Source: an uncultured Luminiphilus sp.
Lineage (GTDB): Bacteria > Pseudomonadota > Gammaproteobacteria > Pseudomonadales > Halieaceae
Direction of reading: 5' to 3'
Length of the DNA: 64,000 bases
Assembly: GCA_943840615.1 (NCBI GenBank)
Contig: CALSVI010000006.1
Location: 62,001-126,000, forward strand
The notes beneath the pieces are model-generated. The model saw nothing but the letters and a program-made list of their open reading frames with translations. It had not been told where the DNA came from and ran no database searches. The position numbers were made by a program, and so were the translations under genes. Every line of letters starts with the position of its first letter. Within the stretch, counting starts at the first letter, position 1. Shown here piece by piece: positions 41,674 through 50,585 of the stretch.

Positions 41674-44118
41674 CTAGCAACGAATCTGGGCGTTCTCCGG
41701 ATCGTACAGCGGCCGGAGAGACACCTCCGCTGCGACCCGTTCACAGGCCACCTCTACCTCATAACTTGCTGCGAGCACCGACTCGGCAGCCGAGCCCGGC
41801 TCGGCCGCTACGTAACCCAGTCCGACGGCCCCACCCAGCGTATGTCCGTAGGCGGCCGATGTAATATGACCCACAATCTCACCGTCTCGCCAGATCGGCT
41901 CATTGTGATAGATCAGCGGCTCGGGATCCTTGAGTCGCAGCTGCACGAGGTGCCTCGACAGGCCTTGCTCCTGCTGGCCGATCAGGGCCTCGCGACCGAT
42001 AAATCCGCCGGGTTTGTCAAACTTGACCACAAAGCCAAGCCCCGCTTCGAGTGGCGTATCTTCGTCGGTAATGTCATGGCTCCAGTGGCGATAGGCCTTT
42101 TCCAAACGAAGCGAATTCAAGGCGTGATAACCGGCATGCACCAACTGATAAGACTCCCCCGCTGCCGCAATAAGATCGTATAGATGCTGCATCAACTCGG
42201 TGGGGATATAGAGCTCCCAGCCCAGCTCACCGACAAACGTAATGCGCGATGCTCTGACATGGCCAAAGCCCATCTCGATCTCGCGGCTGGTGGCAAACGG
42301 AAAGCCGGCATGGCTCAAGTCGGCGGGGGTCAGTGACTGCAGCAGGTCCCGAGCTCGGGGCCCCATGATCGATATCACGCCCATTCCCGAGGTCACGTTA
42401 GTCAGCACACAGTGAGCATCGTCTGAAATGTGCCGCTTGAGCCAATAAAAATCGCGCACCTCGGTTTCGGCGCCACCCACTATCATGAAAGCGGTCTCTG
42501 TGAGTCGCGTGACCGTCAGGTCTGCCTCGATGCCACCCCGCTCATTGAGCCACTGGGTATAGATCACTCGCCCGGGAGACACATCCACGTTGTTGGTGCA
42601 CATTCGGTTAAGCACGCGCACAGCATCGCGCCCCTCGAGCCGAAACTTGGCGAACGAAGATTGATCGAACAGCGCAACACCCTCGCGCACCGCCCGGTGC
42701 TCGTTGGCCGAATGCTCGAACCAGTTCTGTCTGCCGTAGCTGTATTCGTAGACGGGTGGCACGCCTTCTGGCGCATACCAGTTAGGACGCTCCCAGCCAA
42801 AGGCCTCGCCGTGGCAGGCACCCACCGCAGCCAAACGGTCGTGAATGGCAGATTTGCGTACTCCCCGCCCGGTCTCATATTGTCGAAACGGGTAATGCGT
42901 TGCATAAAGCAGGCCCAGGCTTTCACTCACCCGCGACTGCAAATACTGCCGGTTGCCCTGAAAGGGCATGTTGCGGCGCACGTCCACCTCCCACAGATCC
43001 ATGGGTGGCCGCCCATCGCGAATCCACTCCGCGGTCACCTTCCCCACGCCGCCCGCTGACTGCAAGCCAATCGAATTGAGCCCTGCTGCCACGAAGCAGT
43101 TTTTGAGCTCGGGCGCCTCGCCGAGGTGGTAGCGCACATCGGGGGTAAAACTTTCGGGACCGCAAAAAAATTTCTGAATACCCGCGTTCTCCAGCGCGGG
43201 AAGTCGCTTCATGGCATCGTGCAGCACGGGCTCAAAGTGATCAAAATCGCCGGCAATTTCATCAAAACAGAAGTCTTCTGAAATGCCCTGCATGCCCCAG
43301 GGCTTGGCAGACGGCTCGAACGCGCCGACCAACAGCTTACCGGCGTCGTATTTGTAGTAAGTGCAGGCATCGTAATCGCGCAGCACCGGCAATTCGGGGT
43401 TCAGGCCTTCGACCGACTCGAACAACACGTAGTAATGCTCGCAGGCATGTAGCGGCAGGTTGACGCCGACAGAAGCCGCCAGATCCCGGGACCACATGCC
43501 GCCACAAATCACCACATACCGAGATTGAATCTCGCCATCGGCAGTCCGCACCCCGGTGACGCGATCGCCGTCGCGAAGAATCGCTTCTACTTTCGTATCC
43601 GTAAAGATGCGCGCGCCGCGGTTCCTGGCACCCTTTGCCAGCGCCTGAGTGATATCCACCGCGTTGGCATAGCCATCCGAGGGAATGTGGATCCCGCCAT
43701 GGAGATCCTCTGTTTGAATCAGCGGATACCGCTCGGCAATCTGGGGTACCGACAACACGTTCACTTCGAGGCCAAAAACTTTTGCCATCGACGCGCTGCG
43801 CTTGAGCTCTTCGAAGCGCTCTGCCGTCGCGGCGATCGAGATCGAGCCGCACTGACGGTACCCCGTCGCCTGACCCGTCTCGGCCTCGAGTCCGCGATAC
43901 AGCTCACTGGTGTAGCGCGCCAGCTGAGTCATATTGATCGAGGTTCGCAATTGGCCCACTAACCCCGCCGCATGCCAGGTCGTGCCGCTGGTCAGCTCCT
44001 TACGCTCAAGGAGCACAACATCCTGAATGCCCGCCTCGGCCAGATGGTAGGCCACCGATACCCCGATAACGCCGCCACCCACCACAACGACTTCACAGCG
44101 ATCTGGTAACGCCGCCAC
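41674..44118 (-). CDS. DMGDH/sarcosine-dehydrogenase-like flavoprotein with GcvT domain, gene B
   Basis: An 814-residue protein: DAO FAD domain (residues about 8-370; VVGGGVIG loop; SGTTWHAAG with His49 in the place of the His that binds FAD covalently in dimethylglycine dehydrogenase), a short FAO middle domain (about 370-430), GcvT THF-binding domain (about 430-710, with GELGWELYIP) and GcvT C-terminal barrel. Such enzymes oxidise N-methyl groups of tertiary or secondary amines and pass formaldehyde to THF as methylene-THF. GTG start overlaps the preceding gene stop by 1 nt, so the pair is an operon. Substrate inferred only from context. Confidence 0.9.
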   Translation of the reverse strand: MAALPDRCEVVVVGGGVIGVSVAYHLAEAGIQDVVLLERKELTSGTTWHAAGLVGQLRTSINMTQLARYTSELYRGLEAETGQATGYRQCGSISIAATAERFEELKRSASMAKVFGLEVNVLSVPQIAERYPLIQTEDLHGGIHIPSDGYANAVDITQALAKGARNRGARIFTDTKVEAILRDGDRVTGVRTADGEIQSRYVVICGGMWSRDLAASVGVNLPLHACEHYYVLFESVEGLNPELPVLRDYDACTYYKYDAGKLLVGAFEPSAKPWGMQGISEDFCFDEIAGDFDHFEPVLHDAMKRLPALENAGIQKFFCGPESFTPDVRYHLGEAPELKNCFVAAGLNSIGLQSAGGVGKVTAEWIRDGRPPMDLWEVDVRRNMPFQGNRQYLQSRVSESLGLLYATHYPFRQYETGRGVRKSAIHDRLAAVGACHGEAFGWERPNWYAPEGVPPVYEYSYGRQNWFEHSANEHRAVREGVALFDQSSFAKFRLEGRDAVRVLNRMCTNNVDVSPGRVIYTQWLNERGGIEADLTVTRLTETAFMIVGGAETEVRDFYWLKRHISDDAHCVLTNVTSGMGVISIMGPRARDLLQSLTPADLSHAGFPFATSREIEMGFGHVRASRITFVGELGWELYIPTELMQHLYDLIAAAGESYQLVHAGYHALNSLRLEKAYRHWSHDITDEDTPLEAGLGFVVKFDKPGGFIGREALIGQQEQGLSRHLVQLRLKDPEPLIYHNEPIWRDGEIVGHITSAAYGHTLGGAVGLGYVAAEPGSAAESVLAASYEVEVACERVAAEVSLRPLYDPENAQIRC

Positions 44119-46541
44119 TAGCTGGCCAACCGCTCATTGGCTGGATCATAGATTGGCTCTGCGAGTACCGTCGCCTGACACCGTGCGTCCAGCAAACCAA
44201 TATCGATTACCGAGCCCGGTACAGACTGCTCCGGCGGGACATAACCAAAGCCGAGACTTTTTTCGACCGCATAACCGTAGCCGCCGGAAGTGGTCACACC
44301 GATACAGGCATCGTTGAGAAAAATCGGCTCCCCGCCTCGCACATCGGCATCCTCTGCATCGACCTCGAAGTACACCAGGCGCAGCGGCCCCGCCTCCCCG
44401 GTTTCGGTTGCCGTTTTACCGACGAAGTCCTCCTTGGCGCTGCCAAAGAAGCGGGCCATGTCGGCCTCAAGCATCGTGACCTCATTAGTGAGCTCGGCAC
44501 CCCAGCCACGGTACGCTTTTTCCATACGCAGGCTGTTCAAGGCATACAGACCAAAGTCGGCAATACCGTATGCTTCGCCGGCGGCCCAGAGGGCCGTATA
44601 CAGCGCAGGCAGGTCTGCCAGGGCAGGGTGAAGCTCCCACCCCAGTTCGCCCACATAGTTGATGCGCAGTGCCAATGTGCTGATCCCCGCAATGTCGATC
44701 TCCTGCGCGCTGCGCCAGGGAAAATCTGCGCTCTCCAACGAGGCATCCGTCAGACTGCCCAGCACGTCGCGTGCTCGTGGCCCCGCCAAGACAATAACCC
44801 CGCGTGCTTCGGTCACGTTGTGAATCTCGACCTGCTCACCGGCGTGCACCTGTTGTAACAAGTGATCCAGATCCCTGAGTTCCGCACTGGCGGCGGAGAG
44901 TAAGTAAAAGTGACGACTCGAGCGTCGCGTGACGGTCGCCTCACCGAGGATGCGACCGTTTTTAGATAGAAAATGCGCCAGCGCGATACCGCCGTCGCGA
45001 CGCGGCATCCGGTTGGCGAGCACGCGGTTCAAAAATGCTTCGGCGTCGGCTCCGGTCACGTCGTATTTTGCAAAGCCCGTGAGGTCGATTACCCCCACCC
45101 GCTCGCGCACCGCTTGGCATTCATCACGCACCACCTCAAACACGTTGTTTCGTCGGTAACTGTGCTCCTCTTCACGACCATCAAGAGAAAACCATTTAGG
45201 TCGTTCCCAACCAAACGTTTGCGTAAAGACCGCGCCCTTCTCCTTTAGCGTGTGATGCAGTGAGCTCAAACGGCAATCGCGCGCGGCCGGGAACTCCTCC
45301 CCCGGAAGGGGCGTCGCGTAGGTCAGACCATAATCCTGAAATCCCTTGGCGCGCATGTAATCGCGGCCGGCATAGTCTCCGAACCGCCGCGGGTCAAAGC
45401 CGGTCATATTAATCTCGGCATCCCCGTGAAGCATCCATTGGGCCAGGTACTTGCCGCAGCCAGCTCCCTGAGCGATGCCAAAAGAAGAGCCACAACAGAG
45501 CCAGAAGTTATCGACTCCCGCTACCGGCCCGAGCAGAGGCGGTCCGTCGGCGGAGTGCGGAATAGCACCATTAACAATGCGTTTGATGCCCGCCTCCAGC
45601 ATCGGCGGCATGCAGTTCATGGCGCGCTCCAACCAGGGCATCAAACGGTCGAGGTCATCCGGGAAGAGTTCGCTGTCCGAGGACCACGGCGGCAGCCCGT
45701 CGGGGCCCCAGGCCTCCGTAAGGCCAGCCGACTCATAAATACCGATCAACCCTGACTTCTGCTCCTGTCGAATGTAGGCCGACGCATAGGGGTCGCGCAT
45801 CACTGGAAATTCTTCATCCCGGTCGATAAATTCCTGAATCGCGCCGGTTACGATGTAGTGATGTTCCATATTGCAAATGGGCAGATCGGTACCAACCATC
45901 TGGGACACCTGTCGAGCGAAGCTACCGGCGGCATTGACCACAATCTCGCAGGTGACTTTTCCCAGCTCGGTATCCACTTCCCATTCCCCTGACGGCATCC
46001 GGTTGATGTCGATCACGCGGTTGTGGCGCACAATCTTCACGCCCTGATCGGTCGCGCCGCGCGCCATCGCATTGGTCAGGCCGGAGGGATCAGCGTGCCC
46101 GTCGTCCAGCGTCCACGCACCGGCGATCACGCCGTCAATATCGTAGAAAGGATTCAGTTCCTTGATCTTGGCCGGATCAATGATTTCCATCCGAAAGCCT
46201 ACATTGTCGGCAATGCCTTTCATGGAATGAAACCAATCCAAGTCAGCTTGCTGACGCGCGATGCGGATGCCTCCCGAGGCATGCCAGCTGACGTACTGGC
46301 CGGTTTTCTCTTCGAGCGTGGGATAAAGCCGATTACCGTAGTCGTGAATCTTGGCGAGGTTATAGTCGCTCACCAGACTCGGACACTGGCCGGCTGCGTG
46401 CCAGGTCGAGCCCGAGGTCAGCTCGCCCTTCTCGATCAGCATCACATTGGTCTCGCCCTCCTCGGCAAGATGATAGGCCAGCGCCACCCCCATGATGCCG
46501 CCCCCGACAATCACGATACGCGCCTGAGAATCGATAGACAT
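44118..46541 (-). CDS. DMGDH/sarcosine-dehydrogenase-like flavoprotein with GcvT domain, gene A
   Basis: An 807-residue paralogue of the adjacent gene with the same domain order. IVGGGIMG binds FAD; SGSTWHAAG puts His48 at the covalent-flavin position; NYVGELGWELHP lies in the GcvT domain. The two proteins differ in much of the substrate domain, so they probably act on different amines, for example successive demethylation steps. First gene of a two-gene minus-strand operon divergent from the second MttB gene across a 395-bp control region. Confidence 0.9.
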   Translation of the reverse strand: MSIDSQARIVIVGGGIMGVALAYHLAEEGETNVMLIEKGELTSGSTWHAAGQCPSLVSDYNLAKIHDYGNRLYPTLEEKTGQYVSWHASGGIRIARQQADLDWFHSMKGIADNVGFRMEIIDPAKIKELNPFYDIDGVIAGAWTLDDGHADPSGLTNAMARGATDQGVKIVRHNRVIDINRMPSGEWEVDTELGKVTCEIVVNAAGSFARQVSQMVGTDLPICNMEHHYIVTGAIQEFIDRDEEFPVMRDPYASAYIRQEQKSGLIGIYESAGLTEAWGPDGLPPWSSDSELFPDDLDRLMPWLERAMNCMPPMLEAGIKRIVNGAIPHSADGPPLLGPVAGVDNFWLCCGSSFGIAQGAGCGKYLAQWMLHGDAEINMTGFDPRRFGDYAGRDYMRAKGFQDYGLTYATPLPGEEFPAARDCRLSSLHHTLKEKGAVFTQTFGWERPKWFSLDGREEEHSYRRNNVFEVVRDECQAVRERVGVIDLTGFAKYDVTGADAEAFLNRVLANRMPRRDGGIALAHFLSKNGRILGEATVTRRSSRHFYLLSAASAELRDLDHLLQQVHAGEQVEIHNVTEARGVIVLAGPRARDVLGSLTDASLESADFPWRSAQEIDIAGISTLALRINYVGELGWELHPALADLPALYTALWAAGEAYGIADFGLYALNSLRMEKAYRGWGAELTNEVTMLEADMARFFGSAKEDFVGKTATETGEAGPLRLVYFEVDAEDADVRGGEPIFLNDACIGVTTSGGYGYAVEKSLGFGYVPPEQSVPGSVIDIGLLDARCQATVLAEPIYDPANERLAS

Positions 46542-46936
46542 ACCACACCCCCGTTCTTATGCTCGGGAGCCTAACCCTCCTCGTGAAAAAGCGTCAATCT
46601 ATTTGCGTAGACGTGTCCGCGTCGGCAAAATCCTGCCCGGCCAACTGATCCTCGCGAGGCACCCAAATTTGTCAGTTTTTAATGTCGCTTTTGGTCTTCT
46701 GCGTGTCGGTTTAGTTCAAGCCTTAAAGCGCCAACCGCTCCACAGTAGCGGCCATGTGTAGAGGTGGCTCAGCGGCAAAAAAAGTACCGTTTTACTGGCT
46801 TTGGCGGTAACATAAACGGACGCTTTCGAGGGTCGTCTTGGCCCGGCATAGTCGAGTGGTAAAGCCCTGTAGGGCGACTCGATCAGACCGGAAAAAAGGC
46901 AAGAGGTGAGAAACGCCTCGTAATGGAAGTAGCGCG
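46542..46936. promoter_or_regulatory. Divergent control region of the methyl-transfer locus
   Basis: 395 bp without a gene between the flavoprotein operon and the second MttB gene. Near the plus-strand gene it can form two hairpins: 46852-46882 (TCGAGT/ACTCGA with inner GCCC/GGGC) and 46903-46919 (GAGGTG/CGCCTC, loop AGAAA), the latter six bases before the GGAAG ribosome site. A further small hairpin CCGCT/AGCGG lies near 46736-46753. I found no B12 box, glycine-riboswitch core, or good -24/-12 pair; GAGGCAC at 46654 is a partial -24 with a misplaced -12. Confidence 0.4.
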
Positions 46937-48478
46937 ATGAGTGAACGTGCGAGCAGGCGAAAAGGCGGGGGTCGGGCCGGACGACGTGAGGCTCGGGGAT
47001 CGTCTGCCGCGGAGGCTGCTCCATTCATCGAGCGCAAGATCCCCTACGTCGAAATTCTTAGCGAAGAAAATCTCCAACTGATTGAGCACAATGCCGAGAG
47101 GTTACTGTCCGAAATCGGCATTGATTTTCTCGATGACCCTGAAGTGCTGGATCTGTTTCGCGAGGCGGGCGCTGACGTCGATGGCACACGCGTGCGCTTC
47201 CCTGCTGGCCTGTGTCGCAGCATCATTCAGGCGTCGGCACCCAGTGAATACATACAACATGCTCGTAACCCCGCGCGCAGCGTCACCATCGGCGGCAAGC
47301 GCACGGTGCTGGTTCCCGCCTATGGCCCACCCTTTGTGCACGACCTCGACAAGGGTCGACGTTATGCGACCATCGAGGACTTCCAAAATTTCGTAAAGCT
47401 CGCGTACATGGCGCCCGGCTTGCACCACTCCGGCGGTACCGTTTGCGAGCCCGTTGACCTGCCGGTCAACAAGCGCCACTACGACATGGTTTACAGCCAC
47501 TTTAAGTACAGTGACAAGCCTCTGATGGGCTCGGTCACCCACTGGCGCCGGGCTCAGGATTCTGTCGACATGGCAAAAATCGTCTTCGGTGACGAATTTG
47601 TCGACCAGAACTGCGTGCTCACCAGTCTGATCAACGTGAATTCCCCGCTTGTCTTCGATGGCACCATGCTGGGCTCACTCAAAATCTACGCGCGGAACAA
47701 TCAGGCCACGGTCGTGTCACCCTTTATTCTCGCTGGCGCCATGTCGCCGGTTACCGTCACCGGCACGGTCACGCAGATTCTGGCCGAGGCCATGGCCGGT
47801 ATTGCCCTGACGCAGCTGATTCGCCCCGGGTGCCCCGTGATCTTCGGCACGTTTGCGGCCGCTGTGTCCATGGCAACCGGCGCACCGACCTTCGGCACGC
47901 CCGAGCCCAGCATGGTGATCTACGCTGCGGGCGCGCTGGCGCGTCGACTGGGAGTGCCCTTCCGTAGTGGCGGAGGTCTTTGTGGCTCTAAACTGCCCGA
48001 CGCACAAGCCGCCTACGAGGCCGCCAATACCCTTCAGACCTCGGCGCTCGCGGGGGTCAATTTCATGCTCCACACCGCGGGCTGGCTAGAGGGCGGACTG
48101 GCGATGGGCTATGAAAAGTTTGTGATGGATTGCGATCAGGCCTCTATGATCTCGGTGCTGCTGCAGGGAGTCGATGTCTCCGAAAACGCACAGGCTATGT
48201 CAGCATTCGAAGAAGTCGGCCCAGGAAAGCACTTCCTTGGCTCCGAACACACCCTCGCCAACTTCGAGACGGCGTTTTATCGCTCCACCGTCGCTGACAA
48301 CAACAGCTACGAGCAATGGTCAGCAGAAGGCAGCCTCGACACTGCCCAGCGCGCCAACGGGATATGGAAAAAAATGCTGTCGGACTATCAGGCACCAGAT
48401 CTGGATCCGGCTATTGACGAAGCACTTCAGGCGTTCATGACGAAACAAAAAGCGTCATTTGCCGATCGGGACTACTGA
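46937..48478 (+). CDS. MttB-family corrinoid methyltransferase (non-pyrrolysine), copy 2
   Basis: A 513-residue paralogue of the 40087 protein, also without an amber codon. Recognisable regions are EHNAERLLSEIGIDFLDDPE, PAYGPPFVHDLDKGRRY, HHSGGTVCEPVDLP and the late ASMISVLLQGVDVSE and HFLGSEHTL. The N-terminal 20 residues are Arg/Gly-rich and basic. It heads a 14-gene plus-strand operon and is followed 14 bp on by its corrinoid partner. The two copies differ substantially, so different substrates or successive methyl groups are likely. Confidence 0.9.
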   Translation: MSERASRRKGGGRAGRREARGSSAAEAAPFIERKIPYVEILSEENLQLIEHNAERLLSEIGIDFLDDPEVLDLFREAGADVDGTRVRFPAGLCRSIIQASAPSEYIQHARNPARSVTIGGKRTVLVPAYGPPFVHDLDKGRRYATIEDFQNFVKLAYMAPGLHHSGGTVCEPVDLPVNKRHYDMVYSHFKYSDKPLMGSVTHWRRAQDSVDMAKIVFGDEFVDQNCVLTSLINVNSPLVFDGTMLGSLKIYARNNQATVVSPFILAGAMSPVTVTGTVTQILAEAMAGIALTQLIRPGCPVIFGTFAAAVSMATGAPTFGTPEPSMVIYAAGALARRLGVPFRSGGGLCGSKLPDAQAAYEAANTLQTSALAGVNFMLHTAGWLEGGLAMGYEKFVMDCDQASMISVLLQGVDVSENAQAMSAFEEVGPGKHFLGSEHTLANFETAFYRSTVADNNSYEQWSAEGSLDTAQRANGIWKKMLSDYQAPDLDPAIDEALQAFMTKQKASFADRDY

Positions 48479-48492
48479 GAGGAGACCCCGCC

Positions 48493-49194
48493 ATGTCAGA
48501 CGAAGACGACGATATCATCCTGTCGGAACTCTCGGACGACGACCTCGTCGAGCAGATGCACGATGACCTCTACGATGGTCTCACCGAAGAGATCGTAGAG
48601 GGCACCCAAATCCTGCTGGGTCGCGGTTGGTCTGCCGAAACGGTGCTGGGTAAGGCATTGGTCGATGGCATGACGATTGTGGGCATCGATTTTCGCGATG
48701 GCATCCTGTTTGTGCCCGAGGTACTGCTGGCGGCCAATGCGATGAAGGGCGGTATGGGCATTCTGCGTCCGCTGCTGGCTGAAACCGGTGCCAAGCCGGT
48801 TGGCACCATGGTCATTGGTACCGTCAAGGGCGACATCCATGACATTGGCAAGAACCTGGTCGCAATGATGCTTGAAGGTGCGGGCTTTGACGTCTATGAC
48901 ATCGGAATCAACAACGCCGTCGAGGATTACCTCGCTGCACTGGAAGAACATAAACCCGACATCTTGGGGATGTCTGCACTATTAACCACTACCATGCCCT
49001 ATATGAAGGTGGTCATCGATACCCTGGTAGAGAAGGGTTTACGGGACGATTACATTGTCTTGGTGGGCGGCGCGCCGCTTAATGAAGAGTTTGGGCAGGC
49101 CGTTGGTGCGGATGCCTATTGCCGCGACGCCGCCGAAGCAGCCAGCACCGCTGCACAGCTCGTCGGACAGCGCCGGCTGGCGCAGAGCGCCTGA
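48493..49194 (+). CDS. Corrinoid (B12-binding) methyltransferase carrier protein
   Basis: A 233-residue MtaC/MtbC-type protein: N-terminal helical cap domain and C-terminal Rossmann-like B12 domain with the axial His116 in GDIHDIGKNL, followed by MSALLTTTM and VLVGGAPL. It carries the methyl group from MttB proteins to the pterin methyltransferase. The first 33 residues contain 15 Asp/Glu and no Lys/Arg, an unusual acidic leader before the cap. It is the only corrinoid protein in the window. Confidence 0.94.
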   Translation: MSDEDDDIILSELSDDDLVEQMHDDLYDGLTEEIVEGTQILLGRGWSAETVLGKALVDGMTIVGIDFRDGILFVPEVLLAANAMKGGMGILRPLLAETGAKPVGTMVIGTVKGDIHDIGKNLVAMMLEGAGFDVYDIGINNAVEDYLAALEEHKPDILGMSALLTTTMPYMKVVIDTLVEKGLRDDYIVLVGGAPLNEEFGQAVGADAYCRDAAEAASTAAQLVGQRRLAQSA

Positions 49195-49205
49195 ACTTCC
49201 AGGCG

Positions 49206-49835
49206 ATGCCAGCCCCCATTCTGGTCATCGCCTGCGGTGCGCTTGCCCGGGAAATTGGCGCGCTGAAAAAAGCCAATGGCTGGAGCCATCTGGATCTTCA
49301 GTGCCTCGATGCCGCGCTTCACAACCGCCCCGATGACATCCCGGGCAGAGTGGAAGCGCTGCTGGAACGCTACGCTGAACACTACGAGCATCGATTTGTG
49401 GCCTATGCCGATTGTGGAACGGGAGGAAGGCTCGATGCCGTGCTGCAACGCTGGAATGTCGGGCGGCTGCCGGGTGCTCACTGCTATGAATTTTTTGCCT
49501 CTTCTGAGGTTTTTCACGCGCTGGCCGAAGCAGAACCGGGTACGTTTTACCTGACCGACTTTCTGGTGCGGCATTTTGATCGACTGGTGATCGAGGATCT
49601 GAAGCTGAACACTCACCCCGAGCTACGCGAAACGCTCTTCGCCCACTACACTCGGGTGGTCTACCTTGCGCAGACCCAAGACAGCGAGCTGCTTGAATGG
49701 GCGCAGCGCGCTGCCGATCAGCTGGCCTTACCGTTAGAGGTTGTGGTGACCGGTATGGGTGACCTGCAGACCGCAATGGCGGCTGAGATCATACGCTGGC
49801 AAGAGAATCCGGGAGGCACCCATGCAACGCATTGA
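49206..49835 (+). CDS. DUF1638 family protein
   Basis: A 209-residue protein of the DUF1638 family, found with MttB/corrinoid genes in other bacteria. Four Cys in the first half (C10 in VIACGAL, C33, C70 in ADCGTGG, C93 in GAHCYEFF) could bind a metal, and GTGG resembles a phosphate- or cofactor-binding loop. Function not established; its place straight after the corrinoid protein suggests a role in methyl-carrier loading, activation or substrate processing. ATG 49206 lies 11 bp after the previous stop. Confidence 0.85.
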   Translation: MPAPILVIACGALAREIGALKKANGWSHLDLQCLDAALHNRPDDIPGRVEALLERYAEHYEHRFVAYADCGTGGRLDAVLQRWNVGRLPGAHCYEFFASSEVFHALAEAEPGTFYLTDFLVRHFDRLVIEDLKLNTHPELRETLFAHYTRVVYLAQTQDSELLEWAQRAADQLALPLEVVVTGMGDLQTAMAAEIIRWQENPGGTHATH

Positions 49836-50130
49836 TATTTTATGGCGCGACATCCCCTCTCAGGTGCTGATCAAGCGCGGCCGTGAGCGCGGCAAGTACA
49901 TGCTTAGCGCCCGATTTCAGGAAGCCATAGATCGCGCCGCCATGCGTGCCGACAAAGGGGGTAGCGACGCCTATCTGGAGGAATGGCGCCGAGTCACCAA
50001 CAGCATTGAAGCAGAGGGCGCCCTCGAAGACATCGCACAGCGCTTGGGCAAAGAGATCGAAGCCCAAATGTCGGATGAACAGCTTGCGCTATTGGTTAAG
50101 CAAAAGGGCTTCGCCGAGGTCAGCTCATGA
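49822..50130 (+). CDS. 'Virulence factor' family small protein
   Basis: A 102-residue protein: an N-terminal strand RIDILWRDIPSQVLIKRGR and helical remainder with RFQEAIDRAAMRA. It matches the small 'virulence factor' Pfam family; despite the name, its repeated neighbourhood is B12/folate methyl transfer. GGGAGG precedes the ATG, and the gene overlaps the DUF1638 end by 14 nt and the next gene by 4 nt. Probably a structural or assembly partner; no activity is known. Confidence 0.8.
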   Translation: MQRIDILWRDIPSQVLIKRGRERGKYMLSARFQEAIDRAAMRADKGGSDAYLEEWRRVTNSIEAEGALEDIAQRLGKEIEAQMSDEQLALLVKQKGFAEVSS

Positions 50131-50585
50131 AGTCGGTTCGCTTGTGGTCTATTCGCCACGCCGGGTGGCTGAAAAAGGGCTATGGCGTGCTCGAAGGCTT
50201 GCTGGCGCTGCTCAATCCACTGCTAAAACTGATTGGCCACGATCGCCTCGACAAGCCCTTTGCCGCCGTTGAAAGTGTCGTAAAAGGTTTTTTGTTCGAC
50301 TCGCAATCCTGCGGACAGTGCACGCTGGGCGAAACCGGAATGGCCTGCCCCATGAACTGTCCGAAAACACTGCGCAACGGGCCCTGTGGTGGCGTGCGCC
50401 AAAACGGTGGCTGCGAGATCAAACCGGAAATGACGTGTGTCTGGGTAAACGCCTGGGAGGGTAGCCAGCAAATCGGTACGCCTGAAGAGACCATCAGAGT
50501 GATTCAGCCCCCCGTGGACAATCGATTGAAAGGCCGCAGCGCCTGGCTTCGCGCGCTGAGGCTGCGCGCCGGCGAGTCGTTATGA
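50127..50585 (+). CDS. MTHFR C-terminal-domain Cys-rich protein
   Basis: A 152-residue protein with the MTHFR_C cluster: seven Cys (C62, C65, C74, C78, C87, C96, C104) in CGQCTLGETGMACPMNCPK, NGPCGGV and the following GGCEI and TCVW. In acetogen-type reductases this domain is a partner of MetF, probably holding Fe-S or zinc. Here it is a separate gene overlapping metF by 4 nt. It likely forms a complex with the reductase at 50582 and may deliver electrons. Confidence 0.88.
   Translation: MKSVRLWSIRHAGWLKKGYGVLEGLLALLNPLLKLIGHDRLDKPFAAVESVVKGFLFDSQSCGQCTLGETGMACPMNCPKTLRNGPCGGVRQNGGCEIKPEMTCVWVNAWEGSQQIGTPEETIRVIQPPVDNRLKGRSAWLRALRLRAGESL

Noticed and set aside
46654..46672. Possible sigma-54 promoter (GAGGCACCCAAATTTG)
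   Set aside because: The -24 element is good but the -12 lacks GC and is one base out of phase.
46542..46936. Cobalamin or glycine riboswitch
   Set aside because: No B12 box and no glycine-aptamer core could be found; only simple hairpins.
40087..48478. Pyrrolysine-type MttB
   Set aside because: Both frames run through without an in-frame TAG, so they are non-pyrrolysine members.
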